The notes: generated from the sequence alone by a model not told the origin. Positions 37,788 to 47,651 are shown, numbered from the stretch's first letter. The stretch: 64,000 nucleotides of DNA from Chitinibacter bivalviorum (GCF_013403565.1 NZ_CP058627.1:1-64000); one strand, 5' to 3'. Numbers and translations: made by a program.

Positions 37788-38679
37788 GGTGTAGCCTTTC
37801 TTGTAGCAAGCGCGATGATTCAACCAGACGATGAACAAAATGCCCCGCCGAATCATGCCCTGCACTAGGGGGTATCCAGCGCAAGATAACGTCTGCTAAT
37901 TGCCGCATCGCCATACTGGCCTCGGTATCTGGAAATGCCTCGATCACGGTCTTGCCCAGCCGGGTGGCACGATTCAGCAGTGGGTCTTCGGGTACGTAGC
38001 CGATCAACTTGAGTTGCAGGGCAGAACCCAAAAATTGCTGCGTGACCGTGCGTAGGCGTTCAAATAAAGCCATCGCTTCGCCCAGGCTTTCAACGCGGTT
38101 GACCAAAATGCGAAAATCGCGCCGCGCATAATCCTGCGCCAATTGTTTGATCGTAGCGTAGGCATCAGTCAGCGACTCGGCTCGATTGGACAGCACGACG
38201 ACGACATCATCGGCCGCCAGACTCAGGCTGGGAATGCCGGTGCTGCCCATTGGTCGCGTATCGAGCAAGAGATAATCAACATGCTCGGTAATCGCTTCAA
38301 ACTCGGCGGCAAGCCAGTGCTGCTCGGCGTCGTTTAGGCGTGAAATAATCTGCGGGTTGCTGGCGATGGATAAAATCTGAAAGCCGTGTCGAGTCTCGAC
38401 AATGCTATCGGCCAGACTTGCTTCGTGGCGTAGGACATGCTCCAAGGTAAAACCTTGGCTCAGTTGCAGTCGGGCGCTGATATTTTGTGTGCCGCTAAAT
38501 TCATCCAGAATCAGCACTTCACGCTGGCGTTCAGCCAACGCAGCAGCCAGATTGATCACTAACGTTGTGGTACCCGAATCGCCACGTCCACCGCACAGGC
38601 TAATGCTACGACAAGTAGGAGGGCTGACCAATTGACGCAAGCCGGCGGCTTGGTCTTGCCAGCGTTTAGGCACGGGCAC
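37780..38679 (-). CDS. flhG: FlhG/FleN-like MinD-family flagellar number regulator
   Basis: 299 aa SIMIBI-class protein that with FlhF controls flagellar number and placement. It keeps the fold (VINLAAALAERQREVLILDEF, DYLLLDTRP), but its P-loop is GGRGDSGTTT: the signature Lys is Arg (R32) and the catalytic Walker A Lys is Thr (T37). It overlaps flhF by 14 bp upstream and the lipid permease by 8 bp downstream. Identification rests on the position after flhF and the MinD-like fold. Confidence 0.85.
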   Translation of the reverse strand: MPVPKRWQDQAAGLRQLVSPPTCRSISLCGGRGDSGTTTLVINLAAALAERQREVLILDEFSGTQNISARLQLSQGFTLEHVLRHEASLADSIVETRHGFQILSIASNPQIISRLNDAEQHWLAAEFEAITEHVDYLLLDTRPMGSTGIPSLSLAADDVVVVLSNRAESLTDAYATIKQLAQDYARRDFRILVNRVESLGEAMALFERLRTVTQQFLGSALQLKLIGYVPEDPLLNRATRLGKTVIEAFPDTEASMAMRQLADVILRWIPPSAGHDSAGHFVHRLVESSRLLQERLHHG

Positions 38680-40243
38680 CGCCTAGGCTCAGCGTGAAAT
38701 CGGTGGGGGTATCTTGCGTACTCATAAACAAGGGATATTCATCGCGTTGCAACTGAAAGACGCCTTGATCTTGCTGATTTTTGAAGGCCCGATCAAGTAA
38801 ATATGCCAAGTTGGCACGATGCAGGTCTTCAGGCACGCGCTGGCCATTGGTTACAAATTGCAGTGGCAATTTATGGCGAATCGCCACATCGAGGCAACCG
38901 CCCAGTGAGACGGTTTCATCAAGCTTGGTCAAAATGCAGCCCAGCAAATGATGATTGCGATAACGCCGCGCCACATCATCAAGCGTGCCGGCTTGCGCAT
39001 TAGCCGCCAGCAGTAAAATAGTGCCGACATTATCGTGCCCAAGCATGGCGAGCTGTTCACCAATGCGTTGATCGCGTTGCCCCATCCCGACGGTGTCGAT
39101 CAGCACCAAATGCCGATCGCTCAACTCGCCCAGCGTAAGCTGTAAATCGGTTTCGTCTTTTACGTCGTGCACGGGCACACCCAGAATGCGGCCGTAAATG
39201 CGTAGCTGATCATGCGCACCGATCCGGTAGCTGTCTGTGGTCAGTAGCGCGACCGATTGCGGGCCATAGGCGAGTGCGGCACGTGCGGCCAATTTGGCCA
39301 CCGTGGTGGTTTTACCAACGCCAGTCGGGCCAATGAGCGCATAAATGCCGCCACGTGCAATCAGATCATCCGATGCGGCCGTCGCAGGCAGATTGTGCGC
39401 TAAGGCGGCTTTGACCCATTTGACGCCGGTTTCAAGACTCATGCCGCTGGGCATTTTGTCGATCAGTTGCCGTGACAGGGCGGCGCAAAAGCCGCTTGCG
39501 AGCAGTTGGCGCAAAATTTCAAGTTTTTCAGGCGCGTGTTTGGATAACTCACCCCACGCCATGCCGGCCATTTGGCTTTCGAGTAGGCCGCGCAACATGC
39601 GGATCTCGCGCGCGATGTCTTGCATTGCTTCGTGATCGACTGGCGCAGGCGCGGGTTTGGCGGGCTCGTCTTCAAAGCTAAAGGTGGGCAGCGCTTTATG
39701 CTGAGTTTCGGTAACGACCGGACGACGCGTTGGCGCTGGGCGCGCAGCCGCTGGCTCGCTTGTGTAATCAGGGGTATATCGCTCTGAGCTACGTTCTGCA
39801 TTGCGTTGGCTTGCATACTGCGTCAAAGAGATTTCATTGTTTTCGCGCTCAAAGCTGGGCTCGGCTGGCCGAGATTGGCGATTGCTACGCAGTACCGAGG
39901 GCGCTTCATAAGCGATATCGGCGGTACTGGGCTCGCTTTCATCATCGGGGATGGCGTACGAGCGGGCCAAGGCTTTGGCGATATTCGGGCTGGGCGCTTC
40001 GGATTGCGCCGAATTCATCAGTCGGGCGCCATTTTGTGCTGCGCGCGGCGACGGTTTGGCAGGCGTTGCCACCGTTTGCACATTGGTCAGCGCCGCCACA
40101 TCGGCGTCTGCGACGGCCATGATTTCTATCCCACCGCCGGCGACTTGGCGGTTCGAGAGGATGAGCGCGTCCGGGCCAAGTTCATCACGAACTTGGCGTA
40201 GCGCTTCACGCGTAGTGGCACCGAAGAATTTTTTGACGACCAT
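38666..40243 (-). CDS. flhF: Flagellar biosynthesis GTPase FlhF
   Basis: 525 aa. A basic N-terminal region (MVVKKFFGATTREALRQVRDELG, here residues 1-23 in two halves: KKFFGATTREALRQ and VRDELGPDALI) is followed by a long disordered linker (about 55-200), an N domain and the SRP-like GTPase G domain with GPTGVGKT at 305-312, DTVGMGQRD and TKLDE. It marks the pole for flagellar assembly. Part of the flhB-flhA-flhF-flhG chain, 97 bp behind flhA. Confidence 0.95.
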   Translation of the reverse strand: MVVKKFFGATTREALRQVRDELGPDALILSNRQVAGGGIEIMAVADADVAALTNVQTVATPAKPSPRAAQNGARLMNSAQSEAPSPNIAKALARSYAIPDDESEPSTADIAYEAPSVLRSNRQSRPAEPSFERENNEISLTQYASQRNAERSSERYTPDYTSEPAAARPAPTRRPVVTETQHKALPTFSFEDEPAKPAPAPVDHEAMQDIAREIRMLRGLLESQMAGMAWGELSKHAPEKLEILRQLLASGFCAALSRQLIDKMPSGMSLETGVKWVKAALAHNLPATAASDDLIARGGIYALIGPTGVGKTTTVAKLAARAALAYGPQSVALLTTDSYRIGAHDQLRIYGRILGVPVHDVKDETDLQLTLGELSDRHLVLIDTVGMGQRDQRIGEQLAMLGHDNVGTILLLAANAQAGTLDDVARRYRNHHLLGCILTKLDETVSLGGCLDVAIRHKLPLQFVTNGQRVPEDLHRANLAYLLDRAFKNQQDQGVFQLQRDEYPLFMSTQDTPTDFTLSLGGARA

Positions 40244-40340
40244 AGCTGGGGATTATCGCTGCTCAGGGCAATCTACACAAATCATCTGCGCGTCTGAAGT
40301 CAGAAATTTGCTCGTTTGTTGCAAGAATTTACACGTGCTG

Positions 40341-42428
40341 CTAATTATTCGCGCCAAGCACACCAATAATGCGCAGCGTTTTTGATTCTGGGATTTCTGT
40401 GTGGGCAATGACGCGCAAATTGGGAATCGATCGTTTTAGGAAGCGAGAGAGCATGGGCCGCAATTGCGAGGGCGTAATAATGACTGGATTAATGCCCTGC
40501 ATTTCGAGTTGCTCGGACAATTGTGCTGCTTGCTGTAGCAGGCGCTCGGCGAGCCCCGGCTCGAGCCCACCTTGCGATTTGCCGCTGGCCGCTGACATCA
40601 GGATGTTTTCCAATTGCGGCTCGAGTGCGACAACTTGCAGCTCGTTCTCGCCTGGGAAAAGCTGATGCACAATCGCGCGACCTAAGGCCACGCGTACCGC
40701 CGAGGTCAGGTCATCAATATCGCCTGTACGGGGAACATTTTCACCCAAGGTTTCCAAAATCGTGCGCAAATCGCGAATATGCAAGCCGTCGTCGAGGAGG
40801 TTTTGCAATACTTTTTGCAAAGTACCCACGGGAACCACTTTGGGGACAAGTTCTTCGACCAGCTTGGGTGATTCTTTGGCGAAATGGTCGAGTAGCGATT
40901 GAACCTCTTCGCGACCGAGTAGCTCGGCGGCGTGCGATTGCAGAATATTCGAAATATGTGTTCCAACGACCGTGGATGCATCCACCACGGTGTAGCCCAT
41001 CGCTTGCGCCTGATCGCGCATGCTGCTCTCAACCCAAGTAGCGGGTAGGCCAAAGGTGGGGTCGGTGGTGGCGGTGCCGGGCAGATTGCCAGCGGCATTG
41101 CCCGGATTGATCGCTAGCCATTGACCGAGAAAGGCTTCGCCCATGCCGACATCCACGCCTTTGAGTTGAATACGATACTGATTAGGGCGTAATTCCAGAT
41201 TGTCGCGAATATGGACGGCGGGAACGAGAAAACCGAGTTCTTGCGCGATTTTTTTTCGAATGCCACGAATGCGGCGCAGTAGTTCGCCATCTTGATTGCG
41301 ATCGACGAGCGGAATGAGGCGATAGCCAACCTCCAGCCCAACGGGGTCCACTGCTTGGACATCATTCCAGCTGACTTCTTGTAACGGCGCCTCCGCGGGG
41401 GCCGCAGGTGGCGCGCCGGGCGTGGCACCACCCGCTGCGCCGGATGCACCGCCGCCACTCATTGCGGTTTGCAGATTGTTTTGTTCGGAATACCAAGCCA
41501 GACCACCCGCGATTAATGCCATCAGTAAAAAAGCAAAGTGGGGCATGCCAGGGATAAGACCTAGCACGGCCAACACGCCGGCGGTTACATACATGACCTG
41601 TGGGCGAGAGAACAGCTGGCCAAGAATCTGCTCGGATAAATCCTGATTCGTACCAACGCGCGAAACCACGATACCGGCGGCCACCGAAATAATCAGCGCG
41701 GGCACTTGTGCCACCAAGCCATCACCGATAGTCAGTAAGGTGTAGGTTTTAGCCGCATCGCCAAAAGCCATATCGTGCTGGATCATGCCGACGAGCAAGC
41801 CACCGATCAGATTGATCACCATGACCAAAATACCGGCCACAGCATCGCCGCGTACGAATTTACTCGCACCATCCATCGAGCCGAAGAAATTGGCTTCGTC
41901 GGAGATTTGGGCGCGGCGAGTGCGGGCCTCTTCTTCGCCAATCAGGCCTGCATTCAAATCGGCGTCAATCGCCATTTGTTTCCCTGGCATGGCATCCAAG
42001 GTGAAGCGAGCAGAAACCTCGGCGATACGGCCAGCACCTTTGGTGATGACGACGAAGTTAATAATCGTCAGAATAATAAAGGCGACGATACCGACGGCAA
42101 TATTGTCGCCAATCAGTACGTGGCCGAACGATTCAATCACCTTACCTGCCGCGTCGCCACCGGCATGACCTTCCGTTAAGACCAGTTTGGTGGATGCGAC
42201 GTTAAGCGACAGGCGCAGCAGCGTGGTCATCAACAACACGGTGGGGAAGCTCGAAAATTCGAGTGGCTTATGCGTATAGAGGCTGACCATCAGCACAATG
42301 ATGGAAAGTGCAATATTGAAGGTGAAAAAGAAATCGAGGACGAGCGGCGGCAGGGGCAGGATCATCATGCCCAAGACCATCAGCACCAAGGCTGGCATCG
42401 CAAGTACAGTCAGTTTATTACGCCACAT
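40341..42428 (-). CDS. flhA: Flagellar export apparatus protein FlhA
   Basis: 695 aa, inner-membrane component of the flagellar type III export gate. Eight N-terminal helices (about 15-310) with the conserved cytoplasmic FHIPEP-type loop (RIAEVSARFTLDAMPGKQMAIDADLNAG, about 142-168; see EVSARFTLDAMPGKQ), then a flexible Ala/Pro linker (about 325-350) and the four-subdomain cytoplasmic part that receives export substrates. It follows flhB by 62 bp. Confidence 0.97.
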   Translation of the reverse strand: MWRNKLTVLAMPALVLMVLGMMILPLPPLVLDFFFTFNIALSIIVLMVSLYTHKPLEFSSFPTVLLMTTLLRLSLNVASTKLVLTEGHAGGDAAGKVIESFGHVLIGDNIAVGIVAFIILTIINFVVITKGAGRIAEVSARFTLDAMPGKQMAIDADLNAGLIGEEEARTRRAQISDEANFFGSMDGASKFVRGDAVAGILVMVINLIGGLLVGMIQHDMAFGDAAKTYTLLTIGDGLVAQVPALIISVAAGIVVSRVGTNQDLSEQILGQLFSRPQVMYVTAGVLAVLGLIPGMPHFAFLLMALIAGGLAWYSEQNNLQTAMSGGGASGAAGGATPGAPPAAPAEAPLQEVSWNDVQAVDPVGLEVGYRLIPLVDRNQDGELLRRIRGIRKKIAQELGFLVPAVHIRDNLELRPNQYRIQLKGVDVGMGEAFLGQWLAINPGNAAGNLPGTATTDPTFGLPATWVESSMRDQAQAMGYTVVDASTVVGTHISNILQSHAAELLGREEVQSLLDHFAKESPKLVEELVPKVVPVGTLQKVLQNLLDDGLHIRDLRTILETLGENVPRTGDIDDLTSAVRVALGRAIVHQLFPGENELQVVALEPQLENILMSAASGKSQGGLEPGLAERLLQQAAQLSEQLEMQGINPVIITPSQLRPMLSRFLKRSIPNLRVIAHTEIPESKTLRIIGVLGANN

Positions 42429-42490
42429 TCAAATACCTGGTAGATGTATCTAATTTTAGAGTTTGTTTTGATTCGATTTGCGGGTTATAC

Positions 42491-43630
42491 CTAAGATATT
42501 CCCGATTCAGGGTCAAGCTCTGGCGGTACGGGTAGGTCAGTATTGAGCGTCGGTTCAAAACCACCTTCTTTGCGATACATATCGAGCTGATAGATGTAGG
42601 CCAGTACTTCAGCCGTCGCAGTATACAGCGCAGTCGGTATTTCTTCGCCTAACTCGGCGTGATGATACAGCGCACGTGCAAACGGTGGTGTGCGTACCAC
42701 AGTGACTTTATTATCTTTGGCGAGCGAGATAATCCGTTCGGCCAATAAAAACGCGCCTTTGGCGACGACTTTGGGCGCGCGCATTTGTTCGTCATAGCGA
42801 ATCGCAACGGCATAGTGCGTCGGGTTGGTTACGACGACATTGGCTTTCGGGATTTCAGACATCATCCGTTTGCGGGCTGCTTCACGTTGCAATTGGCGAA
42901 TCCGGCCTTTGACGTGCGGGTCACCCTCGGATTCTTTATTTTCCTGCCGGACTTCTTCTTTGGTCATCCGCAGGCCTTTGTAGTAATCCCACAGCTGATA
43001 GGGCACATCAATAATCACGATCACGGCCATTGCGCCGACGACCAAGATCAGCGTGTGCCGCGTCATTTGCCAGAGCATGGCAAAACTAGATTCGGGGTCC
43101 ATCGCGAGTAATTGAATAAACTGCTCTTTCTCATTCCAGATGACCCACGCCGCGACGCCGCCAATCAAGCCGGATTTAAGTATGGTCTTTACGGTTTCAA
43201 CGATGGTGCGGGCTGAAAACATCCGGCCTATGCCACTCATGGGGTTCATGCGGGCAAAGTTTGGCCCAAGTGCCTCAAAGCTCATCAACCAGCCGCCAAT
43301 CATAATGGGCGTTAAAATCGCAGAAATAATGCAGGCGGCAAAAATCGGCAAAATTGCCACCACTGCGATGCGAAAGGCGTCGTAGAGTAGCTCTGAAATG
43401 TGATTGTCTTGCAAGAGTTGGGCGCGATTGAAGCTCAGCGCAGTGAGCATGACTTGTTTCATCGCCGCATATAATTCTGGCCCCGTGACGATGACCGCAA
43501 CCATGCCGACCATTAAGGTCGAAAAGGAGGTGAGTTCGTGTGAACGCGGGACTTGCCCTTTCTTGCGAGCTTCTTCAAGCCGCTTGGGCGAGGCCGGTTC
43601 GGTGCGTTCGAGGTCTGAGTCTTCTGCCAT
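42491..43630 (-). CDS. flhB: Flagellar export specificity-switch protein FlhB
   Basis: 379 aa. Four membrane helices in the first 210 residues, then the cytoplasmic domain with the self-cleavage motif NPTH at 269-272 (cut between N and P) that changes export from rod/hook to filament proteins when the hook reaches length. It starts the minus-strand flagellar operon, divergent from fliK, its functional partner in the switch. Confidence 0.97.
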   Translation of the reverse strand: MAEDSDLERTEPASPKRLEEARKKGQVPRSHELTSFSTLMVGMVAVIVTGPELYAAMKQVMLTALSFNRAQLLQDNHISELLYDAFRIAVVAILPIFAACIISAILTPIMIGGWLMSFEALGPNFARMNPMSGIGRMFSARTIVETVKTILKSGLIGGVAAWVIWNEKEQFIQLLAMDPESSFAMLWQMTRHTLILVVGAMAVIVIIDVPYQLWDYYKGLRMTKEEVRQENKESEGDPHVKGRIRQLQREAARKRMMSEIPKANVVVTNPTHYAVAIRYDEQMRAPKVVAKGAFLLAERIISLAKDNKVTVVRTPPFARALYHHAELGEEIPTALYTATAEVLAYIYQLDMYRKEGGFEPTLNTDLPVPPELDPESGIS

Positions 43631-43664
43631 GTCGAAAGTGTAGCATGAGCGCTCTTGAACATAA

Positions 43665-43681
43665 TTGGCATCAAGTTTGCT
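43665..43681 (+). promoter_or_regulatory. sigma54-type promoter upstream of fliK
   Basis: TTGGCATCAAGTTTGCT: GG (43667-43668) and GC (43679-43680) exactly 10 bp apart, as in the -24/-12 consensus. The predicted transcript start is about 43691, shortly before the fliK ATG at 43717. Confidence 0.65.
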
Positions 43682-43716
43682 TTATGTGAACTGACTCTTT
43701 TTTGTGGTGCCAAATC

Positions 43717-45012
43717 ATGGCGACGAATTCAAGTAATGCTCTTAATTTATTGAACCCTGCGACTCGTCCCGTTGAGGCGCGTAATACACGCGAATTTAGC
43801 CCCAAGAACGAACAGGATTTTGGCGCCCAATTTAAGAGCGAAATGAATAAAGCGCAGCAAGCCAAACCTGCTGAGAATCGTGAAGCTAAAAGTGCGGATA
43901 AAGCTGCTAAACAGCAGGCCAAGCAAGACGCGGCGGCTCAGGATGGGGTCAATTCAAAGCCTGTGGCCGATGAGGTGAAAAAAACTGCGGATGCCGCTGG
44001 CTCAGAGCCGGAAAAAGAAGATAATCCAGAACAAACCGCCGCTTCACCAGATGGGAATGTCAACGCGCTGTTGGCAATGATGCAAGTCGTAAATCCTCAA
44101 GCAGCAACCCCACCATTGGCGCCGACGCCTCCCGGATTGGATGTTGAAAAGGGGCAGGGTGAGTTGCTGGCGGTTGCAGAAGATGGTGCAAAAAACAGCT
44201 CAGCGAAACTTCCCTTTGGTGTGGCTGATGCGACTGATGACGCCTTGACTCAGGATGATGCATCACGTCGTCCAAAATCTGAGCTTGCGGTACTGGGCGC
44301 AGATTCGAAAGCCTCTGCAGCGGCAAACATTGCCGCAACTGGTGCAGTATTGCCGCATGAGTTGTCGACAGATGATGCACTCAAATCAAAAGAGCTCAAT
44401 ACGTTTGCGGATGCCTTAGCTATTAAAATGAATCCGTCGGCTATGTCCGCAACAGGGTTTGGGCAATCAAATGGCATTCAGTCGACGACTGCACAAATGA
44501 CCACAGCGGCTGCGCATGCTGCATCTAATGCGGTAGCGAGTCATTATGTAGAAACGCCAGTACAAGATGCTCGCTGGGGTGATGCCGTCGCACAGCGTGT
44601 GTCGATGATGTTGAGTAAACAAGAGCAGCAAATCGAAATGCAGCTCAATCCGCCCAATCTAGGCCCAATGGAAGTACGATTAAATCTGGGCAATGAGCAG
44701 GCTTCGGTGATCTTTACTTCACAGCATGCCGCTGTGCGTGAGGCCTTGGCTGCTGCTACTCCAAAACTTACTGCCTTATTGGCAGACCAAGGTATCGTTT
44801 TGCAAAACGTACAAGTGGCGTCGGATTCATTACACCAGCACCAACAAAATCAGCATCAACAACAGCAAGCCAATTCATTTGAATTAGGCTCGCAAACAGC
44901 GCGATTTGGTGGGGTAAATGCCAGCTTGGGTTCGCAAACCATTGAACGGGTGGTGAATTTAAGTGATTTACGAATTCCTGCGGGTAGCACCCGCGTGAGT
45001 TTGTTTGTCTGA
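43717..45012 (+). CDS. fliK: Flagellar hook-length control protein FliK
   Basis: 431 aa, exported ruler that triggers the FlhB switch. A long low-complexity N-terminal part rich in Ala/Lys/Glu/Asp precedes the folded C-terminal Flg_hook domain (about 285-375; QEQQIEMQLNPPNLGPMEVRL is the signature, seen in two parts) and a Gln/His-rich tail (HQHQQNQHQQQQ). The ATG at 43717 is preferred over a TTG five codons earlier. It is first in the plus-strand flagellar operon. Confidence 0.92.
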   Translation: MATNSSNALNLLNPATRPVEARNTREFSPKNEQDFGAQFKSEMNKAQQAKPAENREAKSADKAAKQQAKQDAAAQDGVNSKPVADEVKKTADAAGSEPEKEDNPEQTAASPDGNVNALLAMMQVVNPQAATPPLAPTPPGLDVEKGQGELLAVAEDGAKNSSAKLPFGVADATDDALTQDDASRRPKSELAVLGADSKASAAANIAATGAVLPHELSTDDALKSKELNTFADALAIKMNPSAMSATGFGQSNGIQSTTAQMTTAAAHAASNAVASHYVETPVQDARWGDAVAQRVSMMLSKQEQQIEMQLNPPNLGPMEVRLNLGNEQASVIFTSQHAAVREALAAATPKLTALLADQGIVLQNVQVASDSLHQHQQNQHQQQQANSFELGSQTARFGGVNASLGSQTIERVVNLSDLRIPAGSTRVSLFV

Positions 45013-45159
45013 TTTTCAATGTGTTACCTGAAAAACACTTGCTTAGCGCTTGTTTTATAGTATCTTTCGCTGTAGTGGTCGAAAATGCCTCAGCCATGCT
45101 GGGGTATTTTTTCTTGGGCTACTGATCCAATATCGTCAAATTTGATAGAGGCTGTACAT

Positions 45160-45726
45160 ATGTCCGAAGCTAAAGCAGATCCAAAAGCTGATGCAGCGCC
45201 AAAATCTAAGAAAAACATTCTGCTGTTCGCGATTATCGGTCTGGTTGTTTTAGTTTTGATTGTCGGGGGCGCTTTGGCGTTCTTTTTGCTAAAGAGCCCT
45301 GCGGAAGGTAATGCAGATGAAGCGGTCGCTGAAGCGAACGCTCATGCTGATGCCGAGAAAAAAGAAAAAGAGAAAAAGAAAAAAGAAAAAGAGAAGGGTG
45401 AGCATAAAGCCCCTGTGTTTGATAAATTGCAAGATCAACCATTTACCGTCAATTTAGCGGGCGAAACTGAATCTGTTTTGCAGGCTGAGATTATGGTCGA
45501 ATTGTCTGATGAGCATGAAAAAGAAAAGCTAAAAGGTTTGCAGCCCAAAGTATTGGACGCAGTGAATCGTTTAATTCGCTCTAAAACGTTAGAAGAAGTT
45601 AAAACCACGAAGGGTCAGGAAGATTTGGCACGTGAAATTCGTGAGAAAATTAACGAAATCATGGAAGTTGAAGCGAAAGACGAAGGTGTTTTAAGCGTTA
45701 ACTTTACTAAATACTTTTATCAATAA
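45160..45726 (+). CDS. fliL: Flagellar basal-body protein FliL
   Basis: 188 aa, single N-terminal membrane helix (ILLFAIIGLVVLVLIVGGAL), a strikingly Lys/Glu-rich linker (KKEKEKKKKEKEKGEHK), and the periplasmic stomatin-like domain that supports stator function. The ATG at 45160 has AGAGG about 9 nt upstream. Gap of 147 bp after fliK, so an additional promoter is possible. Confidence 0.95.
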   Translation: MSEAKADPKADAAPKSKKNILLFAIIGLVVLVLIVGGALAFFLLKSPAEGNADEAVAEANAHADAEKKEKEKKKKEKEKGEHKAPVFDKLQDQPFTVNLAGETESVLQAEIMVELSDEHEKEKLKGLQPKVLDAVNRLIRSKTLEEVKTTKGQEDLAREIREKINEIMEVEAKDEGVLSVNFTKYFYQ

Positions 45727-45779
45727 GCCGATAAATATTTATACCAGTCAAATAGTTAAGCAGGAATTCGAGTAGGAAT

Positions 45780-46793
45780 ATGGCTGACGATATTCTTTCC
45801 CAGGAAGAGGTCGATGCGCTACTGCGTGGCGTAACGGGCGAGCAAGACGAGGTCGAAGAGGACATCGACCCTCATGCTGTCCGCGACTATGATATTGGGC
45901 GTCAGGAGCGAATTGTTCGTGGGCGTATGCCCACGCTGGAAATTATCAACGAGCGTTTTGCGCGTAATCTACGCGTGGCGCTGTTTAATTTTATGCGCCG
46001 CAATGCCGAGATTAGCGTAGGCCCGGTGCGCGTACAAAAATACAGTGAATTTATCCGCAATCTGGTGGTGCCCACCAATCTGAATATGATTCAGATGAAG
46101 CCTTTGCGTGGCACTGGCTTGTTTATTTTTGACCCTGATTTCGTGTTTCTGGTGGTCGATAATTTATTTGGCTCGGATGGTCGTTACCACGTGCGGGTTG
46201 AGGGGCGAGATTTTACGCCGACTGAGCAGCGAATCATCCAGCGCTTGCTCGAAGTAGTTTTTGAAGAATTTCAGAAAGCATGGCAGCCGGTTTTTGAGTG
46301 CGAATTTGCTTATATTCGCTCGGAAATGAATACCCAGTTTGCCAATATTGCAACGCCCACCGAAGTGGTTGTGGCCTATACCTTCAAAATTGAATTGGGC
46401 GCGGGTGGTGGCGATTTTCACGTCTGCTTCCCTTATTCGATGATCGAGCCGATTCGCGACTTGCTCTATAGCAGTATGCAGGCCGACCGAATTGAAGCGG
46501 ATAATCGCTGGACTAACTTAATGCGCAAGCAGGTTCAGCTGGCCGAAGTTGATCTGGTTGCCACGCTGGGTAATTCTCAAATTACGCTTGGAGAGATTCT
46601 GAGCTTGAAAGTCGGCGATGTGATTCCATTGGAAATCCCTGAAATCATTACCGCGACCGTGGATAGTGTGCCTGTGCTCGAATGTAAGTATGGTATTCTC
46701 CATAAGCAATACGCCTTGAAGGTTGATAAAGTACTGACCACCGCTGAGTCACTCAGCGGGCAAGAAGAGCAAGAGGAGCAAGACCATGGCTGA
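45780..46793 (+). CDS. fliM: Flagellar motor switch protein FliM
   Basis: 337 aa. N-terminal CheY-P binding segment ILSQEEVDALLRGV (residues 5-18), middle CheC-like domain with MNTQFANIATPTE, and C-terminal SpoA domain. Sets rotation direction in the C-ring. Overlaps fliN by 8 bp. Confidence 0.97.
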   Translation: MADDILSQEEVDALLRGVTGEQDEVEEDIDPHAVRDYDIGRQERIVRGRMPTLEIINERFARNLRVALFNFMRRNAEISVGPVRVQKYSEFIRNLVVPTNLNMIQMKPLRGTGLFIFDPDFVFLVVDNLFGSDGRYHVRVEGRDFTPTEQRIIQRLLEVVFEEFQKAWQPVFECEFAYIRSEMNTQFANIATPTEVVVAYTFKIELGAGGGDFHVCFPYSMIEPIRDLLYSSMQADRIEADNRWTNLMRKQVQLAEVDLVATLGNSQITLGEILSLKVGDVIPLEIPEIITATVDSVPVLECKYGILHKQYALKVDKVLTTAESLSGQEEQEEQDHG

Positions 46794-47214
46794 TGACAAT
46801 AATCCAGCAGAAGAAAATCCAGATGACATCATGGATGATTGGGCTGCGGCCTTAGCCGAGCAAGAAACGGTAGAAAGCACGCCTGCGAGCGATGCGCAGC
46901 CAGCCAATATTTTCCATAGTTTTGATACCAATGCCGTTCCCGCTGGCGCACCGAATAATATCGATATGATTCTTGATATTCCGGTGGCGCTAACGGTTGA
47001 ATTGGGCCGCACAAAAATCGCTATTCGCAATTTGCTGCAATTGGCGCAGGGCTCTGTGGTTGAGCTCGATGGCTTGGCGGGTGAGCCGATGGATGTACTG
47101 GTCAATGGCTGCCTGATCGCGCAAGGCGAGGTGGTGGTCGTGAATGAAAAATTTGGTATTCGTCTCACGGATATTATTACCCCTGCCGAGCGAATTCGGC
47201 GTTTACACAAATAA
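46786..47214 (+). CDS. fliN: Flagellar motor switch protein FliN
   Basis: 142 aa, acidic N-terminal extension (about 1-60) then SpoA domain (IDMILDIPVALTVELGRTK; VVELDGLAGEPMDVLVNG) forming the base of the C-ring and docking export ATPase regulators. Overlaps fliM and precedes fliO by 2 bp. Confidence 0.97.
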   Translation: MADDNNPAEENPDDIMDDWAAALAEQETVESTPASDAQPANIFHSFDTNAVPAGAPNNIDMILDIPVALTVELGRTKIAIRNLLQLAQGSVVELDGLAGEPMDVLVNGCLIAQGEVVVVNEKFGIRLTDIITPAERIRRLHK

Positions 47215-47216
47215 GC

Positions 47217-47651
47217 ATGAAAAAATTACTTTTTCTCTGTAGCGGCAGCCTTGTTGGGCTGCCGTTGTCGGTTTGGGCGGCCGCAAATTCGGCTTCACTG
47301 CCAGCTGCTGCGCCAAGTAGCGCAGGGTCATTGTTGCAAGTCTTATTTGCGCTGGCCTTGGTGCTGGGGCTGATCGTGGCTGCGGCATGGTTGATGCGTC
47401 GGTTTTCCTTGGTGCCTGGCGGCGCTGGTGGTCAACTGCGTGTGGTGTCAGGTGTGATGGTTGGGCCACGTGAACGCGTAGTCATTGTCGAGATTCAGCA
47501 AAGCTGGCTGGTGCTGGGTGTCACAAGCGGGCAGGTGAATTTGCTTCATACCTTAGACAAACCAGAAGGGGTTGTGACGCCCACGCCGGCAGCCCCAGCT
47601 TTTGCTCAGTGGCTGCAAACGGCGATTGAAAAACGCAAGGTGGGCAAATGA
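47217..47651 (+). CDS. fliO: Flagellar export protein FliO
   Basis: 144 aa, N-terminal signal-like segment, one membrane helix ([21 protein letters not shown]) and a short cytoplasmic domain ([19 protein letters not shown]). Scaffolds assembly of the FliP/Q/R gate. Overlaps fliP by 4 bp. Confidence 0.93.
   Translation: MKKLLFLCSGSLVGLPLSVWAAANSASLPAAAPSSAGSLLQVLFALALVLGLIVAAAWLMRRFSLVPGGAGGQLRVVSGVMVGPRERVVIVEIQQSWLVLGVTSGQVNLLHTLDKPEGVVTPTPAAPAFAQWLQTAIEKRKVGK

Noticed and set aside
43630..43716. sigma28 (FliA) promoter for flhB
   Set aside because: TAAAG and GCCAATTA occur on the minus strand but with about 7 bp between the boxes instead of 11, too short for the consensus.
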